Under the pieces are notes generated by a model. The model searched no databases and was not told where the DNA came from. It saw only the letters and a program-made list of their open reading frames with translations. The position numbers and the translations under genes were made by a program. DNA of 64,000 bases, taken from assembly GCF_017744555.1 (NCBI RefSeq), contig NZ_JAGIBD010000009.1, forward strand, positions 60,266 to 124,265. The letters are read 5' to 3'. Of this stretch, positions 24,738 through 34,490 are shown in pieces. Position 1 is the first letter of the stretch. Every line of letters starts with the position of its first letter. This DNA comes from Cellulomonas sp. (GTDB taxonomy: Bacteria > Actinomycetota > Actinomycetes > Actinomycetales > Cellulomonadaceae).

Positions 24738-25757
24738 ATGTCCCAGAACGTGCGGATCGGCACCCGTGCGAGCGCGCTCGCGCTCACGCAGACCGGTCAC
24801 GTGGCCGACGCGATCGCCCGCCTCGGCGACGTCGAGATCGAGACCGTGCGGGTCCGCACCGACGGCGACCGGCTCGCCGGTTCGCTCAGCACGCTCGGCG
24901 GCACCGGCGTGTTCGTCACGGCCCTGCGCGACGCGCTGCTCGAGGGCCGGTGCGACGTCGCCGTGCACTCGCTGAAGGACCTCCCGACGGCCGACCCCGA
25001 CGGGCTCGCGCTCGCCGCCGTCCCCCCGCGCGAGGACCCCCGTGACGCCCTGTGCGCGCGCGACGGCCTCGCGCTCGCCGCGCTGCCCGCCGGGTCGACG
25101 ATCGGCACGGGGTCGCCGCGCCGGGCCGCGCAGCTGCGCGCCGCACGGCCGGACCTCGAGGTCGTCGACATCCGCGGCAACGTCGACACCCGCCTCGGGC
25201 GCGTCGCCGGCGCCCGCAGCACCGCCGCTCCCGACCCCGACAAGCCGTCGCCGCGCGGGGACCTCGACGCCGTCGTGCTGGCCCGCGCCGGTCTGGCCCG
25301 CCTCGGGCGGCTCGACGCGGTGACCGAGGTGTTCGACGTCGATGTCATGCTGCCCGCCCCCGGGCAGGGTGCCCTGGCCGTCGAGGTCCGCGGCACGGGC
25401 ATCGGCGTCGACGCGGACAGCCCGCTCGCGGACGCCTTGCGCGCGCTCGACCACCGCCCGACCCGGCTCGCCGTCCTCGCGGAGCGCGCGCTACTGGCCA
25501 GGCTCGAGGCGGGCTGCGCGGCACCGGTCGGAGCGCTCGCGGAGCTCGACGACGTGACCGGCACGCTCACGCTCCAGGCCGTCGTGGCCCGGACGGACGG
25601 GTCGCAGGTGCTGCGCCGCTCGGCGTTCGTGCAGCAGGTCGGCGCGGGAGACAGGGCAACCGACGAGGCCGCCGCCCGCAGCCTCGGGGAGAACCTCGCG
25701 GAGCTGCTCCTGGAGGCCGGTGCCGCCGACCTGGCGGAGCTCGGGGCGCCACGGTGA
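24738..25757 (+). CDS. hemC: Hydroxymethylbilane synthase (porphobilinogen deaminase)
   Basis: A 339-residue enzyme joining four porphobilinogens into hydroxymethylbilane. RIGTRASALALTQTGHVAD opens the protein; ALLEGRCDVAVHSLKDLPT and DIRGNVDTRLGR are family landmarks, and Cys260 in LEAGCAAPVGAL is the dipyrromethane cofactor attachment residue. ATG 24738 was chosen because the conserved N-terminus begins there. First gene of the four-gene overlapping unit hemC-hemD-hemB-hemL. Confidence 0.97.
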   Translation: MSQNVRIGTRASALALTQTGHVADAIARLGDVEIETVRVRTDGDRLAGSLSTLGGTGVFVTALRDALLEGRCDVAVHSLKDLPTADPDGLALAAVPPREDPRDALCARDGLALAALPAGSTIGTGSPRRAAQLRAARPDLEVVDIRGNVDTRLGRVAGARSTAAPDPDKPSPRGDLDAVVLARAGLARLGRLDAVTEVFDVDVMLPAPGQGALAVEVRGTGIGVDADSPLADALRALDHRPTRLAVLAERALLARLEAGCAAPVGALAELDDVTGTLTLQAVVARTDGSQVLRRSAFVQQVGAGDRATDEAAARSLGENLAELLLEAGAADLAELGAPR

Positions 25758-26836
25758 TCGACCGGCCCGGCACCCCGACCACCCCCACCGGCCCGCTCGC
25801 CGGCTGGCGGGTCCTCGTGCCGCGACCCGTCGCGGGCGGCAGCCCGGCCGCGGTCGCGCTCGCGGCCGTCGGCGCCGAGGCGGTGCTCGTGCCGCTCGTC
25901 GCGACGGTCCCGCCGGACGACCTCACGGACCTGGACGACGCGCTGCTCGCCCTCGGCGCCGGCTGGTACGGCTGGTTGGCCGTGACGAGCGCGGCGGCCG
26001 TCCCGGCGCTGGTCGCGCGAGCCGCCGCGGCCGACACGACGCTCGGCGCGCTCGTCACGACCGGCGGCGTCAGGGTCGCCGCGGTCGGCCCGGGCACCGC
26101 ACGGGCGCTGCGCGAGGCCGGCGTCGAGCCGTACCTCGTGCCCCGCAGCGAGTCGACCGCCGCGGCGCTCGTCGCGGCCTGGCCCGCTCCCGACGATCGT
26201 CCGCGGGTGCTGTTCCCGCGCGGCGACCTCGCCGCACCCACCCTCGCCGAGGGGCTGCGCGCCCGCGGCTGGCGGGTCGACGACGTCGTCGTCTACCGGA
26301 CGGTCGCCGCGCCGCCGCCGCCCGAGGAGGTCCGCACCGCGTGGGCGTCGGGCGAGATCCGGGCCGCGCTCCTCACGTCCGCGAGCACCGTGCGCGAGCT
26401 CCACGACCGGCTCGGCCCACCACCAGCCGGCACGCTGCTCGTCGCCATCGGCCCGACGACGGCCGCCGAGGCCGACAGGCTCGGGCTCCCGCTGGCCGGC
26501 GTCGCCGCGACCCAGACGATGGCCGGCCTCGTCGCCGCGCTGGTCGACGCGACGGCGGACCCGACGCGCACGGCCGCGGCGACCTGGTCCGACGGCACGA
26601 CCGACGCCGCGTCGGCACCTCCCGCCGCGACCGGTACCGCCTCGACGACGGTCGGCAGGGCCGGTGACGGCACCGGCGTCACCCGCCCGGCCGTCACCGG
26701 ATCGGAGGACGCCGCCGCGCCCCCACCCGTCGCTGCGCGGCCGCAGCCACCAGCAGCAGGCGGGACGCTCGTCTCCCCCGCCCTCCCGTCCGTCCCGCAG
26801 CAGCCCGGCACGCCCGGGCCCGAGGAGATCGCGTGA
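25754..26836 (+). CDS. hemD: Uroporphyrinogen-III synthase with unusual C-terminal tail
   Basis: A 360-residue protein starting at GTG 25754, overlapping the hemC stop (GTGA). Residues about 12-255 form the two-lobed HemD fold: [71 protein letters not shown] and [15 protein letters not shown]. It cyclises hydroxymethylbilane with inversion of ring D. After residue about 265 there is a roughly 95-residue Ala/Pro/Thr-rich tail with no hydrophobic core, beyond the normal family length of about 250. No methyltransferase fusion is present. The stop overlaps hemB. Confidence 0.92.
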   Translation: MIDRPGTPTTPTGPLAGWRVLVPRPVAGGSPAAVALAAVGAEAVLVPLVATVPPDDLTDLDDALLALGAGWYGWLAVTSAAAVPALVARAAAADTTLGALVTTGGVRVAAVGPGTARALREAGVEPYLVPRSESTAAALVAAWPAPDDRPRVLFPRGDLAAPTLAEGLRARGWRVDDVVVYRTVAAPPPPEEVRTAWASGEIRAALLTSASTVRELHDRLGPPPAGTLLVAIGPTTAAEADRLGLPLAGVAATQTMAGLVAALVDATADPTRTAAATWSDGTTDAASAPPAATGTASTTVGRAGDGTGVTRPAVTGSEDAAAPPPVAARPQPPAAGGTLVSPALPSVPQQPGTPGPEEIA

Positions 26837-27858
26837 CCACCCCCACCCCGGCAACGACTCCCTCACCCGTCCCGCACCCCGGCCGCGTCCGCCTGCGCCG
26901 TACGCGCTCGACGGCCCCGATGCGCCGGCTCGTCGCCGAGACGCGCCTGCACCCCGCCGAGCTCGTGCTCCCGCTGTTCGTCCGCGAGGGGCTCACCGAG
27001 CCGCGACCCATCACGTCGATGCCGGGCGTGGAGCAGCACACCCGCGACAGCCTCCGGAAGGCCGCCGTCGGCGCCGCGGAGGCCGGGCTCGGCGGCGTGA
27101 TGCTGTTCGCGATCCCGTCCGTGCGCGATGCCGTCGGGTCGCAGGCGACGGACCCCGACGGCATCCTCAACGTGGCCATCGGGGACGTGATCTCCGAGGT
27201 GGGAGACGCGCTCGTGGTGCAGGCGGACCTGTGCCTCGACGAGTTCACGGATCACGGGCACTGCGGCGTGCTGACCCCGAACGGTGCCGTGGACAACGAC
27301 CGGACGCTCGTGCGGTACGCCGAGATGGCCCTCGCGCAGGCGTCCGCGGGGGCCCACCTCGTGGGGCTCAGCGGCATGATGGACGGCCAGACGGCCGTCG
27401 TGCGCGACGCCCTGGACGCCGCCGGTTTCGACGACACGGCCGTCCTCGCGTACGCCGCGAAGTACGCGTCGGCGTTCTACGGGCCGTTCCGCGAGGCCGT
27501 CGAGTCGGCCCTCGTGGGCGACCGGCGGACGTACCAGATGGACCCCGCGAACCGTCGTGAGGCCGCCCGTGAGGTGGCGATCGACATCGCCGAGGGGGCC
27601 GACGTCGTCATGGTGAAGCCCGCCATGTCGTACCTGGACGTGCTCGCGGACGTCTCCGCCGTCTCGACCGTTCCCGTCGCGGCCTACCAGGTTTCGGGCG
27701 AATACGCCATGATCATGGCCGCCGCCGCGCACGGCTGGATCGAGCGCGAACGGGCGATCCTGGAGTCCGTGCTCAGCATCCGGCGTGCCGGTGCCGATCA
27801 CGTCCTCACGTACTTCGCGACAGAGCTGGCCGGATGGCTGGCGGAGGAGAACCGATGA
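26833..27858 (+). CDS. hemB: Delta-aminolevulinic acid dehydratase (porphobilinogen synthase)
   Basis: A 341-residue enzyme condensing two 5-aminolevulinates to porphobilinogen. The two active-site lysines are in [14 protein letters not shown] and [12 protein letters not shown]. The metal region reads [17 protein letters not shown]; it has only part of the three-cysteine zinc motif, so a magnesium-using or mixed type is likely. The first 20 residues ([15 protein letters not shown]) are low complexity. Starts at GTG 26833 overlapping hemD and ends overlapping hemL (ATGA). Confidence 0.96.
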   Translation: MTTPTPATTPSPVPHPGRVRLRRTRSTAPMRRLVAETRLHPAELVLPLFVREGLTEPRPITSMPGVEQHTRDSLRKAAVGAAEAGLGGVMLFAIPSVRDAVGSQATDPDGILNVAIGDVISEVGDALVVQADLCLDEFTDHGHCGVLTPNGAVDNDRTLVRYAEMALAQASAGAHLVGLSGMMDGQTAVVRDALDAAGFDDTAVLAYAAKYASAFYGPFREAVESALVGDRRTYQMDPANRREAAREVAIDIAEGADVVMVKPAMSYLDVLADVSAVSTVPVAAYQVSGEYAMIMAAAAHGWIERERAILESVLSIRRAGADHVLTYFATELAGWLAEENR

Positions 27859-29210
27859 GCCCCAACGGGGTCGAGGAGCTGGCTGCGGTCGGCACGACGA
27901 GCGCCGAGGCGTTCGCGCGAGCCCAGGCCGTGATCCCCGGCGGGGTGAACTCCCCGGTGCGGGCGTTCGGGTCCGTCGGCGGCACCCCCCCGTTCATCGC
28001 CTCCGCGCGCGGCGCGTACGTCACCGACGTCGACGGGAACGAGTACGTCGACCTCGTCGGCTCGTGGGGTCCGGCGCTGCTCGGGCACGCGCACCCCGAG
28101 GTCGTCGCCGCCGTGCAGGAGGCCGCCGGCCGCGGGCTGAGCTTCGGCGCCCCGACGGTCGCCGAGGTCGAGCTGGTCAACGAGATCCGCCACCGCCTCC
28201 CCGCCGCCGAGAAGGTGCGCCTCGTCTCGACGGGCACCGAGGCGACCATGACGGCCCTGCGCCTCGCGCGCGCGTTCACGGGCCGCGACCTCGTCGTGAA
28301 GTTCGCCGGCTGCTACCACGGCCACGTCGACGCGCTGCTGGCGTCCGCGGGTTCGGGCATCGCCACGCTCGGGCTGCCCGACTCGGCCGGCGTGTCCGGT
28401 GCGGTCGCCGCCGAGACGATCGTGCTGCCGTACAACGACGTCGACGCGGTCGAGCAGGCGTTCGCGACCCACGGCGACCGGATCGCCGCCGTCATCACCG
28501 AGGCCGCGCCCGCCAACATGGGCGTCGTGCCGCCGCTGCCGGGGTTCAACGTGGCCCTGCGCCGCCTCACCATCGAGCACGGCGCGCTGCTCATCCAGGA
28601 CGAGGTGCTCACCGGCTTCCGGGTCGGGTACTCGGGCTGGTGGGGGCTCGAGGGCCTGCGCGAGGGCTGGGCGGCCGACCTGTTCACGTTCGGCAAGGTC
28701 ATCGGCGGCGGCCTGCCCGTCGCGGCCGTCGGCGGGCGCCGGGACGTCATGAACCAGCTCGCACCCGTCGGACCCGTGTACCAGGCCGGCACGCTGTCCG
28801 GGAACCCGGTCGCCACCGCGGCGGGTCTTGCGACGCTGCGGCTCGCCGACGCGTCCGTGTACGCGCACGTCGACGCGGTGTCCGCGCAGCTGCGCACCGA
28901 GATCTCGTCCGCGCTGGCCGGCGAGGACCTGCCGCACGCCGTGCAGTGGGCCGGGAACCTGTTCAGCACGTTCTTCGGTGCGGCCGGGGCCTCCGGTGCG
29001 CGCGACTACGCGACGGTGCTGGCCACCGAGTCGTGGCGGTACGCGCCGTTCCACCGGTCGCTGCTCGAGTCCGGGGTGTACGCGCCCCCGTCGCCGTTCG
29101 AGGCGTGGTTCGTGTCCGCCGCGCACGACGAGGACGCCGTCGACCGCATCGTGTCGGCGCTGCCGGCCGCTGCCCGGGCCGCGGCTGCGGCACCTGCGCC
29201 GGGGGTCTGA
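27855..29210 (+). CDS. hemL: Glutamate-1-semialdehyde 2,1-aminomutase
   Basis: A 451-residue PLP enzyme converting glutamate-1-semialdehyde to 5-aminolevulinate. It opens with the family motif [12 protein letters not shown]; the PLP lysine is Lys281 in [12 protein letters not shown], preceded by [17 protein letters not shown] 27855 overlaps the hemB stop and has a strong GGAGGAGA Shine-Dalgarno at 27843-27850, which decides it over an earlier in-frame start. Last gene of the unit. Confidence 0.97.
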   Translation: MSPNGVEELAAVGTTSAEAFARAQAVIPGGVNSPVRAFGSVGGTPPFIASARGAYVTDVDGNEYVDLVGSWGPALLGHAHPEVVAAVQEAAGRGLSFGAPTVAEVELVNEIRHRLPAAEKVRLVSTGTEATMTALRLARAFTGRDLVVKFAGCYHGHVDALLASAGSGIATLGLPDSAGVSGAVAAETIVLPYNDVDAVEQAFATHGDRIAAVITEAAPANMGVVPPLPGFNVALRRLTIEHGALLIQDEVLTGFRVGYSGWWGLEGLREGWAADLFTFGKVIGGGLPVAAVGGRRDVMNQLAPVGPVYQAGTLSGNPVATAAGLATLRLADASVYAHVDAVSAQLRTEISSALAGEDLPHAVQWAGNLFSTFFGAAGASGARDYATVLATESWRYAPFHRSLLESGVYAPPSPFEAWFVSAAHDEDAVDRIVSALPAAARAAAAAPAPGV

Positions 29211-29245
29211 GACCCGCGGCTCCGGCGGGGCCTGAGACCGGGTCG

Positions 29246-29479
29246 TCAGGCGAGCGTCGGTGGGTCCGTCTCGGTGTTCGGAGCGGGCCGCGGGAACGGC
29301 ACCGCCGGGGTGGGCGACCACGTCGGCGGGCCGAGCACGAGGTCCGCGAGGCCGAAGAACGCCGTCGCACGGCCACGCTCCGCCGCGACCGACAGGGGCT
29401 CGACCCGGTCGTTCCAGACGCCCGCGCCCGGTCGAGGGGTCCGCTCCTCGCGAGGTCGTTCCGGATCGCGTCCGCCCAT
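29246..29479 (-). CDS. Possible small protein, 77 residues
   Basis: A short open frame on the minus strand in the 486-bp gap between hemL and the TSUP gene. GGGGG lies just before the ATG. The product is Arg/Pro-rich with one short hydrophobic patch (ATAFFGLADLVLGPP) and no known motif. AGTATG at 29599-29604 reads CATACT on the minus strand, a possible -10 about 110 bases upstream. Coding status is uncertain; in DNA this GC-rich such frames arise by chance. Confidence 0.35.
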   Translation of the reverse strand: MGGRDPERPREERTPRPGAGVWNDRVEPLSVAAERGRATAFFGLADLVLGPPTWSPTPAVPFPRPAPNTETDPPTLA

Positions 29480-29696
29480 GTCCCCCGCCTCTCGTCACCG
29501 TCGACGATCGTCCGTCGCCCGGATCGCCCGGTCGTCGTGCGCGACCGCCGCTCGCCGGCAGCCGGGTCGGCCCCGCCGTGGCGGGTCGACCGCGACCGAG
29601 TATGTCGAACGAAACGGTCGGATGCGACATTTCGGGTGCGCCGTCTCAGCGCGGGGCCGCCCGCGAGAGCGGCGGGAGGGTGGGAGGTCCGAGCGG

Positions 29697-30647
29697 TCAG
29701 GCGGTCGGGGCCGCGACGGGTGCGGCCTCGTGCAGGTCGACGGTGAGCTCCTCCGCCTCACGCTCGAGCGCCCGCTCGGCGCGGTAGGCCCGGACCGACC
29801 AGACGATCGCGGCGATCCACACCAGCGCGATCGCGCCGAGGATCAGACCCTCTCCCGGTGTGCCCTTGAGGCCCACGGCGTCGCTGCGGACCAGCGTCCG
29901 GGTGTTGGTGAGGACGATGACGCCGCCGACGGCCGAGCCGAGGATCCGCGGGGGCAGGTGCCGGACCAGCCAGGCGGCCAGCGGTGCCGCCGCGATGCCG
30001 CCGATGAGCAGGGCGGCGACCCAGACGACGTCGATCCCCTGCGACCCCAGGGTGAGGAGGAACCCGAGGCTCGCGGCGAGGGCGACGAGGAACTCGCTGG
30101 TGTCGATGGACCCGATGACCTTGCGGGGCTCGAGCCGGCCGCTGGCGAGCAGCGCGGGCGTGCCGACGGGTCCCCAGCCGCCGCCACCGGTCGCGTCGAC
30201 GAACCCGGCGACGAGGCCGAGCGGGGCGAGGAACCTCTTGCGCAGCGGTAGGTGGAGGCGGTCCTTGCGGAGCCCGAACAGCGTGAACCGCACGAGGATG
30301 TAGACGCCGAGGGCGAGCAGCACGGTCGACATGAGCGGGGCGGCGGCGTCGGTCGCGAGGCGGGACAGCACCGTCGCGCCGAGGAACGAGCCGATCGCGC
30401 CGGGGACGCCGACGCGCAGCACGACCTTCCAGTCGACGTTGCCGAACCGCCAGTGCGAGATGCCGGAGACGAGCGTGGTGCCGATCTCGGACAGGTGCAC
30501 GGTCGCGGACGCGGCGGCGGGGTTGGTGCCGATGGCCAGGAGCAGCGTGGACGACGTGACCCCGTAGGCCATGCCGAGGCTACCGTCGACGAGCTGGGCG
30601 GCGAACCCGACGAGGGCGAGCAGGATCAGAGCGGGCACGGGAACCAC
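29697..30647 (-). CDS. TauE/SafE (TSUP) family permease
   Basis: A 316-residue membrane protein with about eight helices. The family pattern is visible in LLALVGFAAQLVDGSLGMAY (helix 1), TVHLSEIGTTLVSGISHWRF, and the second-half counterpart GLVAGFVDATGGGGWGPVGTP with SEFLVALAASLGF. Members move sulfite, sulfonates or other organosulfur anions. The start is placed at GTG 30647, where the hydrophobic helix begins; there is no convincing Shine-Dalgarno. An Rrf2 regulator lies immediately upstream on the same strand, supporting a sulfur-related role by inference. A soluble Glu-rich tail follows the last helix. Confidence 0.88.
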   Translation of the reverse strand: MVPVPALILLALVGFAAQLVDGSLGMAYGVTSSTLLLAIGTNPAAASATVHLSEIGTTLVSGISHWRFGNVDWKVVLRVGVPGAIGSFLGATVLSRLATDAAAPLMSTVLLALGVYILVRFTLFGLRKDRLHLPLRKRFLAPLGLVAGFVDATGGGGWGPVGTPALLASGRLEPRKVIGSIDTSEFLVALAASLGFLLTLGSQGIDVVWVAALLIGGIAAAPLAAWLVRHLPPRILGSAVGGVIVLTNTRTLVRSDAVGLKGTPGEGLILGAIALVWIAAIVWSVRAYRAERALEREAEELTVDLHEAAPVAAPTA

Positions 30648-30670
30648 CAGGCACAGGGGACGACGATTGG

Positions 30671-30687
30671 TCGATAATTCCGACCAC
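30671..30687. promoter_or_regulatory. Candidate operator upstream of TSUP permease
   Basis: GGTCG-ATAATTC-CGACC, within the AT-richest stretch of the gap between the Rrf2 regulator and the permease, is a 5-7-5 inverted repeat. Position and AT-rich centre suit binding by the adjacent Rrf2-family regulator. Confidence 0.45.
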
Positions 30688-30750
30688 CTTGGTGCCGTTA
30701 CAAGACCAGTCTCGCCCATCGAGACGGCCACTCGCCATCTGGACAGCCGA

Positions 30751-31209
30751 TCAGGGGTTGTCCCACGCCCCGACCGTCGTCGCGAGCGCCTTCACGTGCT
30801 CCGGCAGCTCACCCGCGACCAGGCTCTCGAGCGTCACCTCGTCGAGCACCGACCGGACCGACGTGCGCAGCGCGACCCACACGTCGAGCAGCGACGCCGC
30901 CGACCCGTCGTACGAGAGGCTCGGCGGCCGCTCGTCGCGCACCGTCACGAGCGGCCCGTCGACCGCCCGGATCACCTCGGCCAGGCTCACCGCCGCGGCG
31001 GGTCGGGCCAGCCGGTACCCGCCGGACCGCCCGCGCACGCTCGCGACGATGCCGGCGCGGCGCAGGTCGCCGAGGATCCGCTCGAGGAAGGCCGTCGGGA
31101 TGTCCTGCCCCTGGGCCAGGATCTCCGCGGGCACCGGGTCACCGTGGGGGCTGGCCGCGAGCTCCGCGCACGCCCGCACCGCATAGTCCGCCTTCGCCGA
31201 GACCCGCAT
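30751..31209 (-). CDS. Rrf2-family transcriptional regulator
   Basis: A 152-residue winged-helix regulator. The N-terminus MRVSAKADYAVRACAELA and GRSGGYRLARP wing are characteristic. It lacks the cluster-binding triple cysteines of IscR/RsrR types (only one Cys, near residue 13), so it is more like CymR-type regulators that respond to sulfur or cysteine status through partners. In-frame ATGs at 31218 and just upstream are possible; 31209 fits the family start, with GGAGG 12 bases before it. It diverges from csoR across 57 bases and precedes the TSUP permease. Confidence 0.88.
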   Translation of the reverse strand: MRVSAKADYAVRACAELAASPHGDPVPAEILAQGQDIPTAFLERILGDLRRAGIVASVRGRSGGYRLARPAAAVSLAEVIRAVDGPLVTVRDERPPSLSYDGSAASLLDVWVALRTSVRSVLDEVTLESLVAGELPEHVKALATTVGAWDNP

Positions 31210-31240
31210 GGCGACCATCATCCTCCGTCGTCCGTCGGGA

Positions 31241-31260
31241 ATACCCCCTAGGGGTATGCT
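31241..31260 (+). promoter_or_regulatory. CsoR operator overlapping leaderless csoR promoter
   Basis: ATACCCC-CTA-GGGGTAT at 31241-31257 is a perfect palindrome matching the known actinobacterial CsoR copper-repressor site. It overlaps the -10 TATGCT (31255-31260), which ends six bases before the csoR GTG; no Shine-Dalgarno exists, so csoR mRNA is probably leaderless and directly autorepressed. Confidence 0.88.
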
Positions 31261-31266
31261 GTTCGG

Positions 31267-31572
31267 GTGAGCATGAGCGAGCACCCGCAGAAGCCCGGCT
31301 ACGACTCCGCCAAGGAGGACTACCTCAAGCGGCTGCGCCGGATCGAGGGCCAGGTGCGCGGCATCGCGCGCATGGTCGACGAGGACACGTACTGCATCGA
31401 CGTCCTCACCCAGATCTCCGCCGTCACCAAGGCGCTGCAGGCCGTGAGCATCGGCCTCGTCGAGGACCACCTGGGCCACTGCGTCGTCGACGCGGCCCGC
31501 AAGTCGCCCGAGGACGGCGCCGAGAAGGTCCGCGAGGCGGCCGACGCCATCGCCCGTCTCGTCCGCAGCTGA
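31267..31572 (+). CDS. csoR: Copper-sensing repressor CsoR
   Basis: A 101-residue all-helical repressor (DUF156). The Cu(I) ligands are in place: Cys43, His68 and Cys72, with the same 25- and 4-residue spacings as Mycobacterium tuberculosis CsoR (36/61/65). [15 protein letters not shown] is the family helix. It should release the operator at 31241-31257 when copper is bound, derepressing copZ and copA. GTG 31267 fits the leaderless promoter; ATG 31273 is an alternative. copZ begins 29 bases after the stop. Confidence 0.96.
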   Translation: MSMSEHPQKPGYDSAKEDYLKRLRRIEGQVRGIARMVDEDTYCIDVLTQISAVTKALQAVSIGLVEDHLGHCVVDAARKSPEDGAEKVREAADAIARLVRS

Positions 31573-31601
31573 ACCCCACCTACCAGGAAGCGAGCACCCC
31601 C

Positions 31602-31835
31602 ATGTCCCAGACCACCACGTTCGGCGTCGACGGCATGACCTGCGGCCACTGCGTGCACGCGGTCACCACCGAGCTGTCCGAGCTGCCCGGCGTCACCGAC
31701 GTCGCGGTCGACCTCGTCGTCGGCGGCTCGTCCACCGTGTCCGTCACCTCGGACGCGCCCCTCGCCGACGACGCCGTCGCGGCCGCCGTCGTCGAGGCCG
31801 GCTACGTCGTCACCCCTCGGAGGTCGCTGCTGTGA
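31602..31835 (+). CDS. copZ: CopZ-like copper chaperone (HMA domain)
   Basis: A 77-residue single heavy-metal-associated domain. The metal site is GMTCGHC with Cys14 and Cys17; the ferredoxin-like beta-alpha-beta pattern follows ([22 protein letters not shown]). It carries Cu(I) in the cytoplasm to CopA. Its stop overlaps the copA GTG (GTGA), so both are co-translated. Confidence 0.95.
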   Translation: MSQTTTFGVDGMTCGHCVHAVTTELSELPGVTDVAVDLVVGGSSTVSVTSDAPLADDAVAAAVVEAGYVVTPRRSLL

Positions 31836-34384
31836 GCACCCGCGCCCAGGACACCCCGGTCGTCGTCGACCTCGCCGTCGAGGGCATGACGTGCGCGTCG
31901 TGCGTCGCGCGCGTCGAGAAGCGGCTCGGCCAGGTGCCGGGCGCGACGGCCACCGTCAACCTCGCGCTCGAGCGCGCGCACGTCGAGCTGCTGCCGTCCG
32001 AGGACGGCGCCGTGGCGGACGACGACGCGCTCGTGGCGGCCGTCCGCCGCGCGGGGTACGACGCGACCGTCCTCACCTCCCGCCGGACGACACCGCCGGC
32101 CGCGACGACCACGTCCGTCGCAGCCTCGGCGGATCCCGCCCCAGCCTCCGCCTCTGCCCCCGAGCACGGCGCCTCCGAGCACGGCGCGCACGCGCACGCG
32201 CCGGGCGGGGACGGCGGGACGCACGACGTCGCGCACCACGGGATGGACCCCGTCGAGCACGCGTTGTCCGGGCACTCGATGGCGCCCGGGCACGAGATGG
32301 ACGCCGACGAGGACACGTCCGCCCCCACCGACGCCCGAGGCACCGACCTGCGGGCCCGGCTGCGGGTGTCGACCGTGCTCACCGTCCCGGTGCTGCTGCT
32401 GTCGATGATCCCCGCGCTGCAGTTCACGGGCTGGCAGTGGGTCGTCGCCGCGGCGGCCGTGCCCGTCGCGGCCTGGGCGGCATGGCCGTTCCACCGGGCG
32501 GCCCTGCGCGCGGCCCGGCACGGCGCGTCGACCATGGACACGCTCGTCTCGATCGGCATCGTCGCGGCGACCGGCTGGTCGCTGTGGGCGCTGCTGTTCG
32601 GCGGCGCGGGCGAGCTCGGCATGACGATGACCCCGACGCTCGTCCCGCGCACCGGGATGGAGGCGGCGGTACCCGAGCTGTACTTCGAGGTCGCGGCCGT
32701 CGTCACGACGTTCCTGCTGGCCGGGCGGTACGCCGAGCACCGGTCGCGCCGGCGTGCGGGCGACGCCCTGCGGGCGCTGCTCGACCTCGGCGCCAAGGAC
32801 GTCGCGCTGCTGGTCACGGGCCCGGACGGGGTCCGCACCGAGCAGCGCGTGCCGGTCGACCGGCTCGGGGTCGGCGACGAGTTCGCGGTCCGGCCCGGCG
32901 AGAAGGTCGCGACCGACGGCGTCGTCGTCTCCGGGACGAGCGCGCTCGACGAGTCGCTGCTGACGGGCGAGCCCGTGCCGGTCGACGTCGGTCCCGGTGA
33001 CGAGGTGACGGGCGCGACGATCAACACGTCCGGCGCGCTCGTGGTCCGCGCGACGCGCGTGGGCGAGGAGACGCGGCTCGCGCAGATCGGCCGGCTCGTG
33101 GCCGCCGCGCAGACCGGCAAGGCGCCCGTGCAGCGGCTCGCCGACCGGATCTCGGCGGTGTTCGTGCCCGTGGTGCTGGTGCTCGCGAGCCTGACGTTCG
33201 TCGCGTGGCTGGTGTCCGGCAACGGCACGCAGGCCGCGTTCACCGCCGCCGTCGCGGTGCTGATCATCGCGTGCCCCTGCGCGCTCGGCCTCGCGACGCC
33301 GACCGCCCTCCTGGTCGGCACGGGGCGCGGCGCGCAGCTCGGCATCCTCATCAAGGGCCCCGAGGTGCTCGAGCAGACCCGCACGGTCGACACCGTGGTG
33401 CTCGACAAGACCGGCACCGTGACCGAGGGACGGATGGCGCTCGTCGACGTGCTGCCCGTGGACGGGACGCCGGGCGACGAGGTGCTGCGGTACGCCGCCG
33501 CCGTCGAGCAGCTCGCGGAGCACCCGATCGCCCGCGCGATCGCAGCGGCCGTCCCGGCGCGCGCGTCGGTCGGTGCCTCGGTCGGCGCCGACGGTGTCGT
33601 CATCGGCGCCGACCAGGTGCACGACTTCCACGCCGAGGCCGGTCACGGCGTCTCGGGCGTCGTCCGCACGGCCCACTCGGGCGTCGGGCTCGGCCGCCGG
33701 GTGCTCGTCGGGCGTCCGGCGTGGCTGTCCGCCCAGGGCGTCGCCACGGACGCGGCCCGCGGCCCGTTCGACGAGGCGGAGGCCGCGGGCGGTACCGCCG
33801 TGATGGTCGCCTGGGACGGCTCGGTGCGCGGCACGCTCGTGCTGCGCGACCCGGTCAAGCCGTCGTCCGCGGACGCCGTCCGGGACCTGCGGGCCCTCGG
33901 CCTGCGGCCCGTGCTGCTCACGGGCGACAACCTCGGCGCGGCCCGCACGGCGGCGCGCGAGGTCGGCATCGCGGACGACGACGTGATCGCGCAGGTGCTG
34001 CCCGCCGACAAGGTCGCGGTCGTCGAGCGGCTGCGTGCCGGCGGTGCGCGGGTCGCGATGGTCGGCGACGGCGTCAACGACGCCGCGGCGCTCGCGACGG
34101 CCGACCTCGGCCTCGCGATGGGCACCGGCACCGACGTCGCGATCGAGGCGTCCGACGTGACGCTCGTGCGCGGCGACCTGCGGTCGGCGGGTCAGGCGGT
34201 CCGGCTGGCCCGGCGCACGCTGCGGGTGATCAAGCAGAACCTGTTCTGGGCGTTCGCGTACAACGTGGCGGCCGTCCCGCTCGCGGCCCTCGGCCTGCTC
34301 AACCCGATGATCGCGGGCGCCGCGATGGCGTTCTCGTCGGTCCTGGTGGTGACGAACTCCCTCCGCCTGCGCCGCTTCCGCTGA
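31832..34384 (+). CDS. copA: Cu(I)-exporting P1B-type ATPase CopA
   Basis: An 850-residue copper pump. One N-terminal HMA domain has MTCASC (Cys21, Cys24). A long His/Met-rich insert (about residues 110-165, with [29 protein letters not shown]) precedes the first helix. The translocation motif is Cys481-Pro-Cys483 in [17 protein letters not shown], the phosphorylated Asp525 is in [11 protein letters not shown] is in AEHPIARAI, and [12 protein letters not shown] is the hinge. C-terminal helices carry [17 protein letters not shown] and MAFSSVLVV. It exports Cu(I) from the cytoplasm. Confidence 0.96.
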   Translation: MSTRAQDTPVVVDLAVEGMTCASCVARVEKRLGQVPGATATVNLALERAHVELLPSEDGAVADDDALVAAVRRAGYDATVLTSRRTTPPAATTTSVAASADPAPASASAPEHGASEHGAHAHAPGGDGGTHDVAHHGMDPVEHALSGHSMAPGHEMDADEDTSAPTDARGTDLRARLRVSTVLTVPVLLLSMIPALQFTGWQWVVAAAAVPVAAWAAWPFHRAALRAARHGASTMDTLVSIGIVAATGWSLWALLFGGAGELGMTMTPTLVPRTGMEAAVPELYFEVAAVVTTFLLAGRYAEHRSRRRAGDALRALLDLGAKDVALLVTGPDGVRTEQRVPVDRLGVGDEFAVRPGEKVATDGVVVSGTSALDESLLTGEPVPVDVGPGDEVTGATINTSGALVVRATRVGEETRLAQIGRLVAAAQTGKAPVQRLADRISAVFVPVVLVLASLTFVAWLVSGNGTQAAFTAAVAVLIIACPCALGLATPTALLVGTGRGAQLGILIKGPEVLEQTRTVDTVVLDKTGTVTEGRMALVDVLPVDGTPGDEVLRYAAAVEQLAEHPIARAIAAAVPARASVGASVGADGVVIGADQVHDFHAEAGHGVSGVVRTAHSGVGLGRRVLVGRPAWLSAQGVATDAARGPFDEAEAAGGTAVMVAWDGSVRGTLVLRDPVKPSSADAVRDLRALGLRPVLLTGDNLGAARTAAREVGIADDDVIAQVLPADKVAVVERLRAGGARVAMVGDGVNDAAALATADLGLAMGTGTDVAIEASDVTLVRGDLRSAGQAVRLARRTLRVIKQNLFWAFAYNVAAVPLAALGLLNPMIAGAAMAFSSVLVVTNSLRLRRFR

Positions 34385-34405
34385 GTCCCGCCGTCCGCCC
34401 GTCCA

Positions 34406-34475
34406 CCGAGTCCGTGGGTTCCAGCCGAGACCGTGGGTTGTATGCCACGGTCTCGGCGACAACCCACGGACTCGG
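34406..34475. repeat. Palindromic intergenic repeat element, copy B
   Basis: Nested perfect stems: CCGAGTCCGTGGGTT (34406-34420) pairs with 34461-34475, and inside it GCCGAGACCGTGG (34424-34436) pairs with 34445-34457. It shares TCCAGCCGAG (34420-34429) and the following nnCGTGG with copy A at 24436-24508. It lies between the convergent copA and ABC permease genes and could also terminate transcription. Confidence 0.8.
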
Positions 34476-34490
34476 CGTGCGAGGGGCTGG

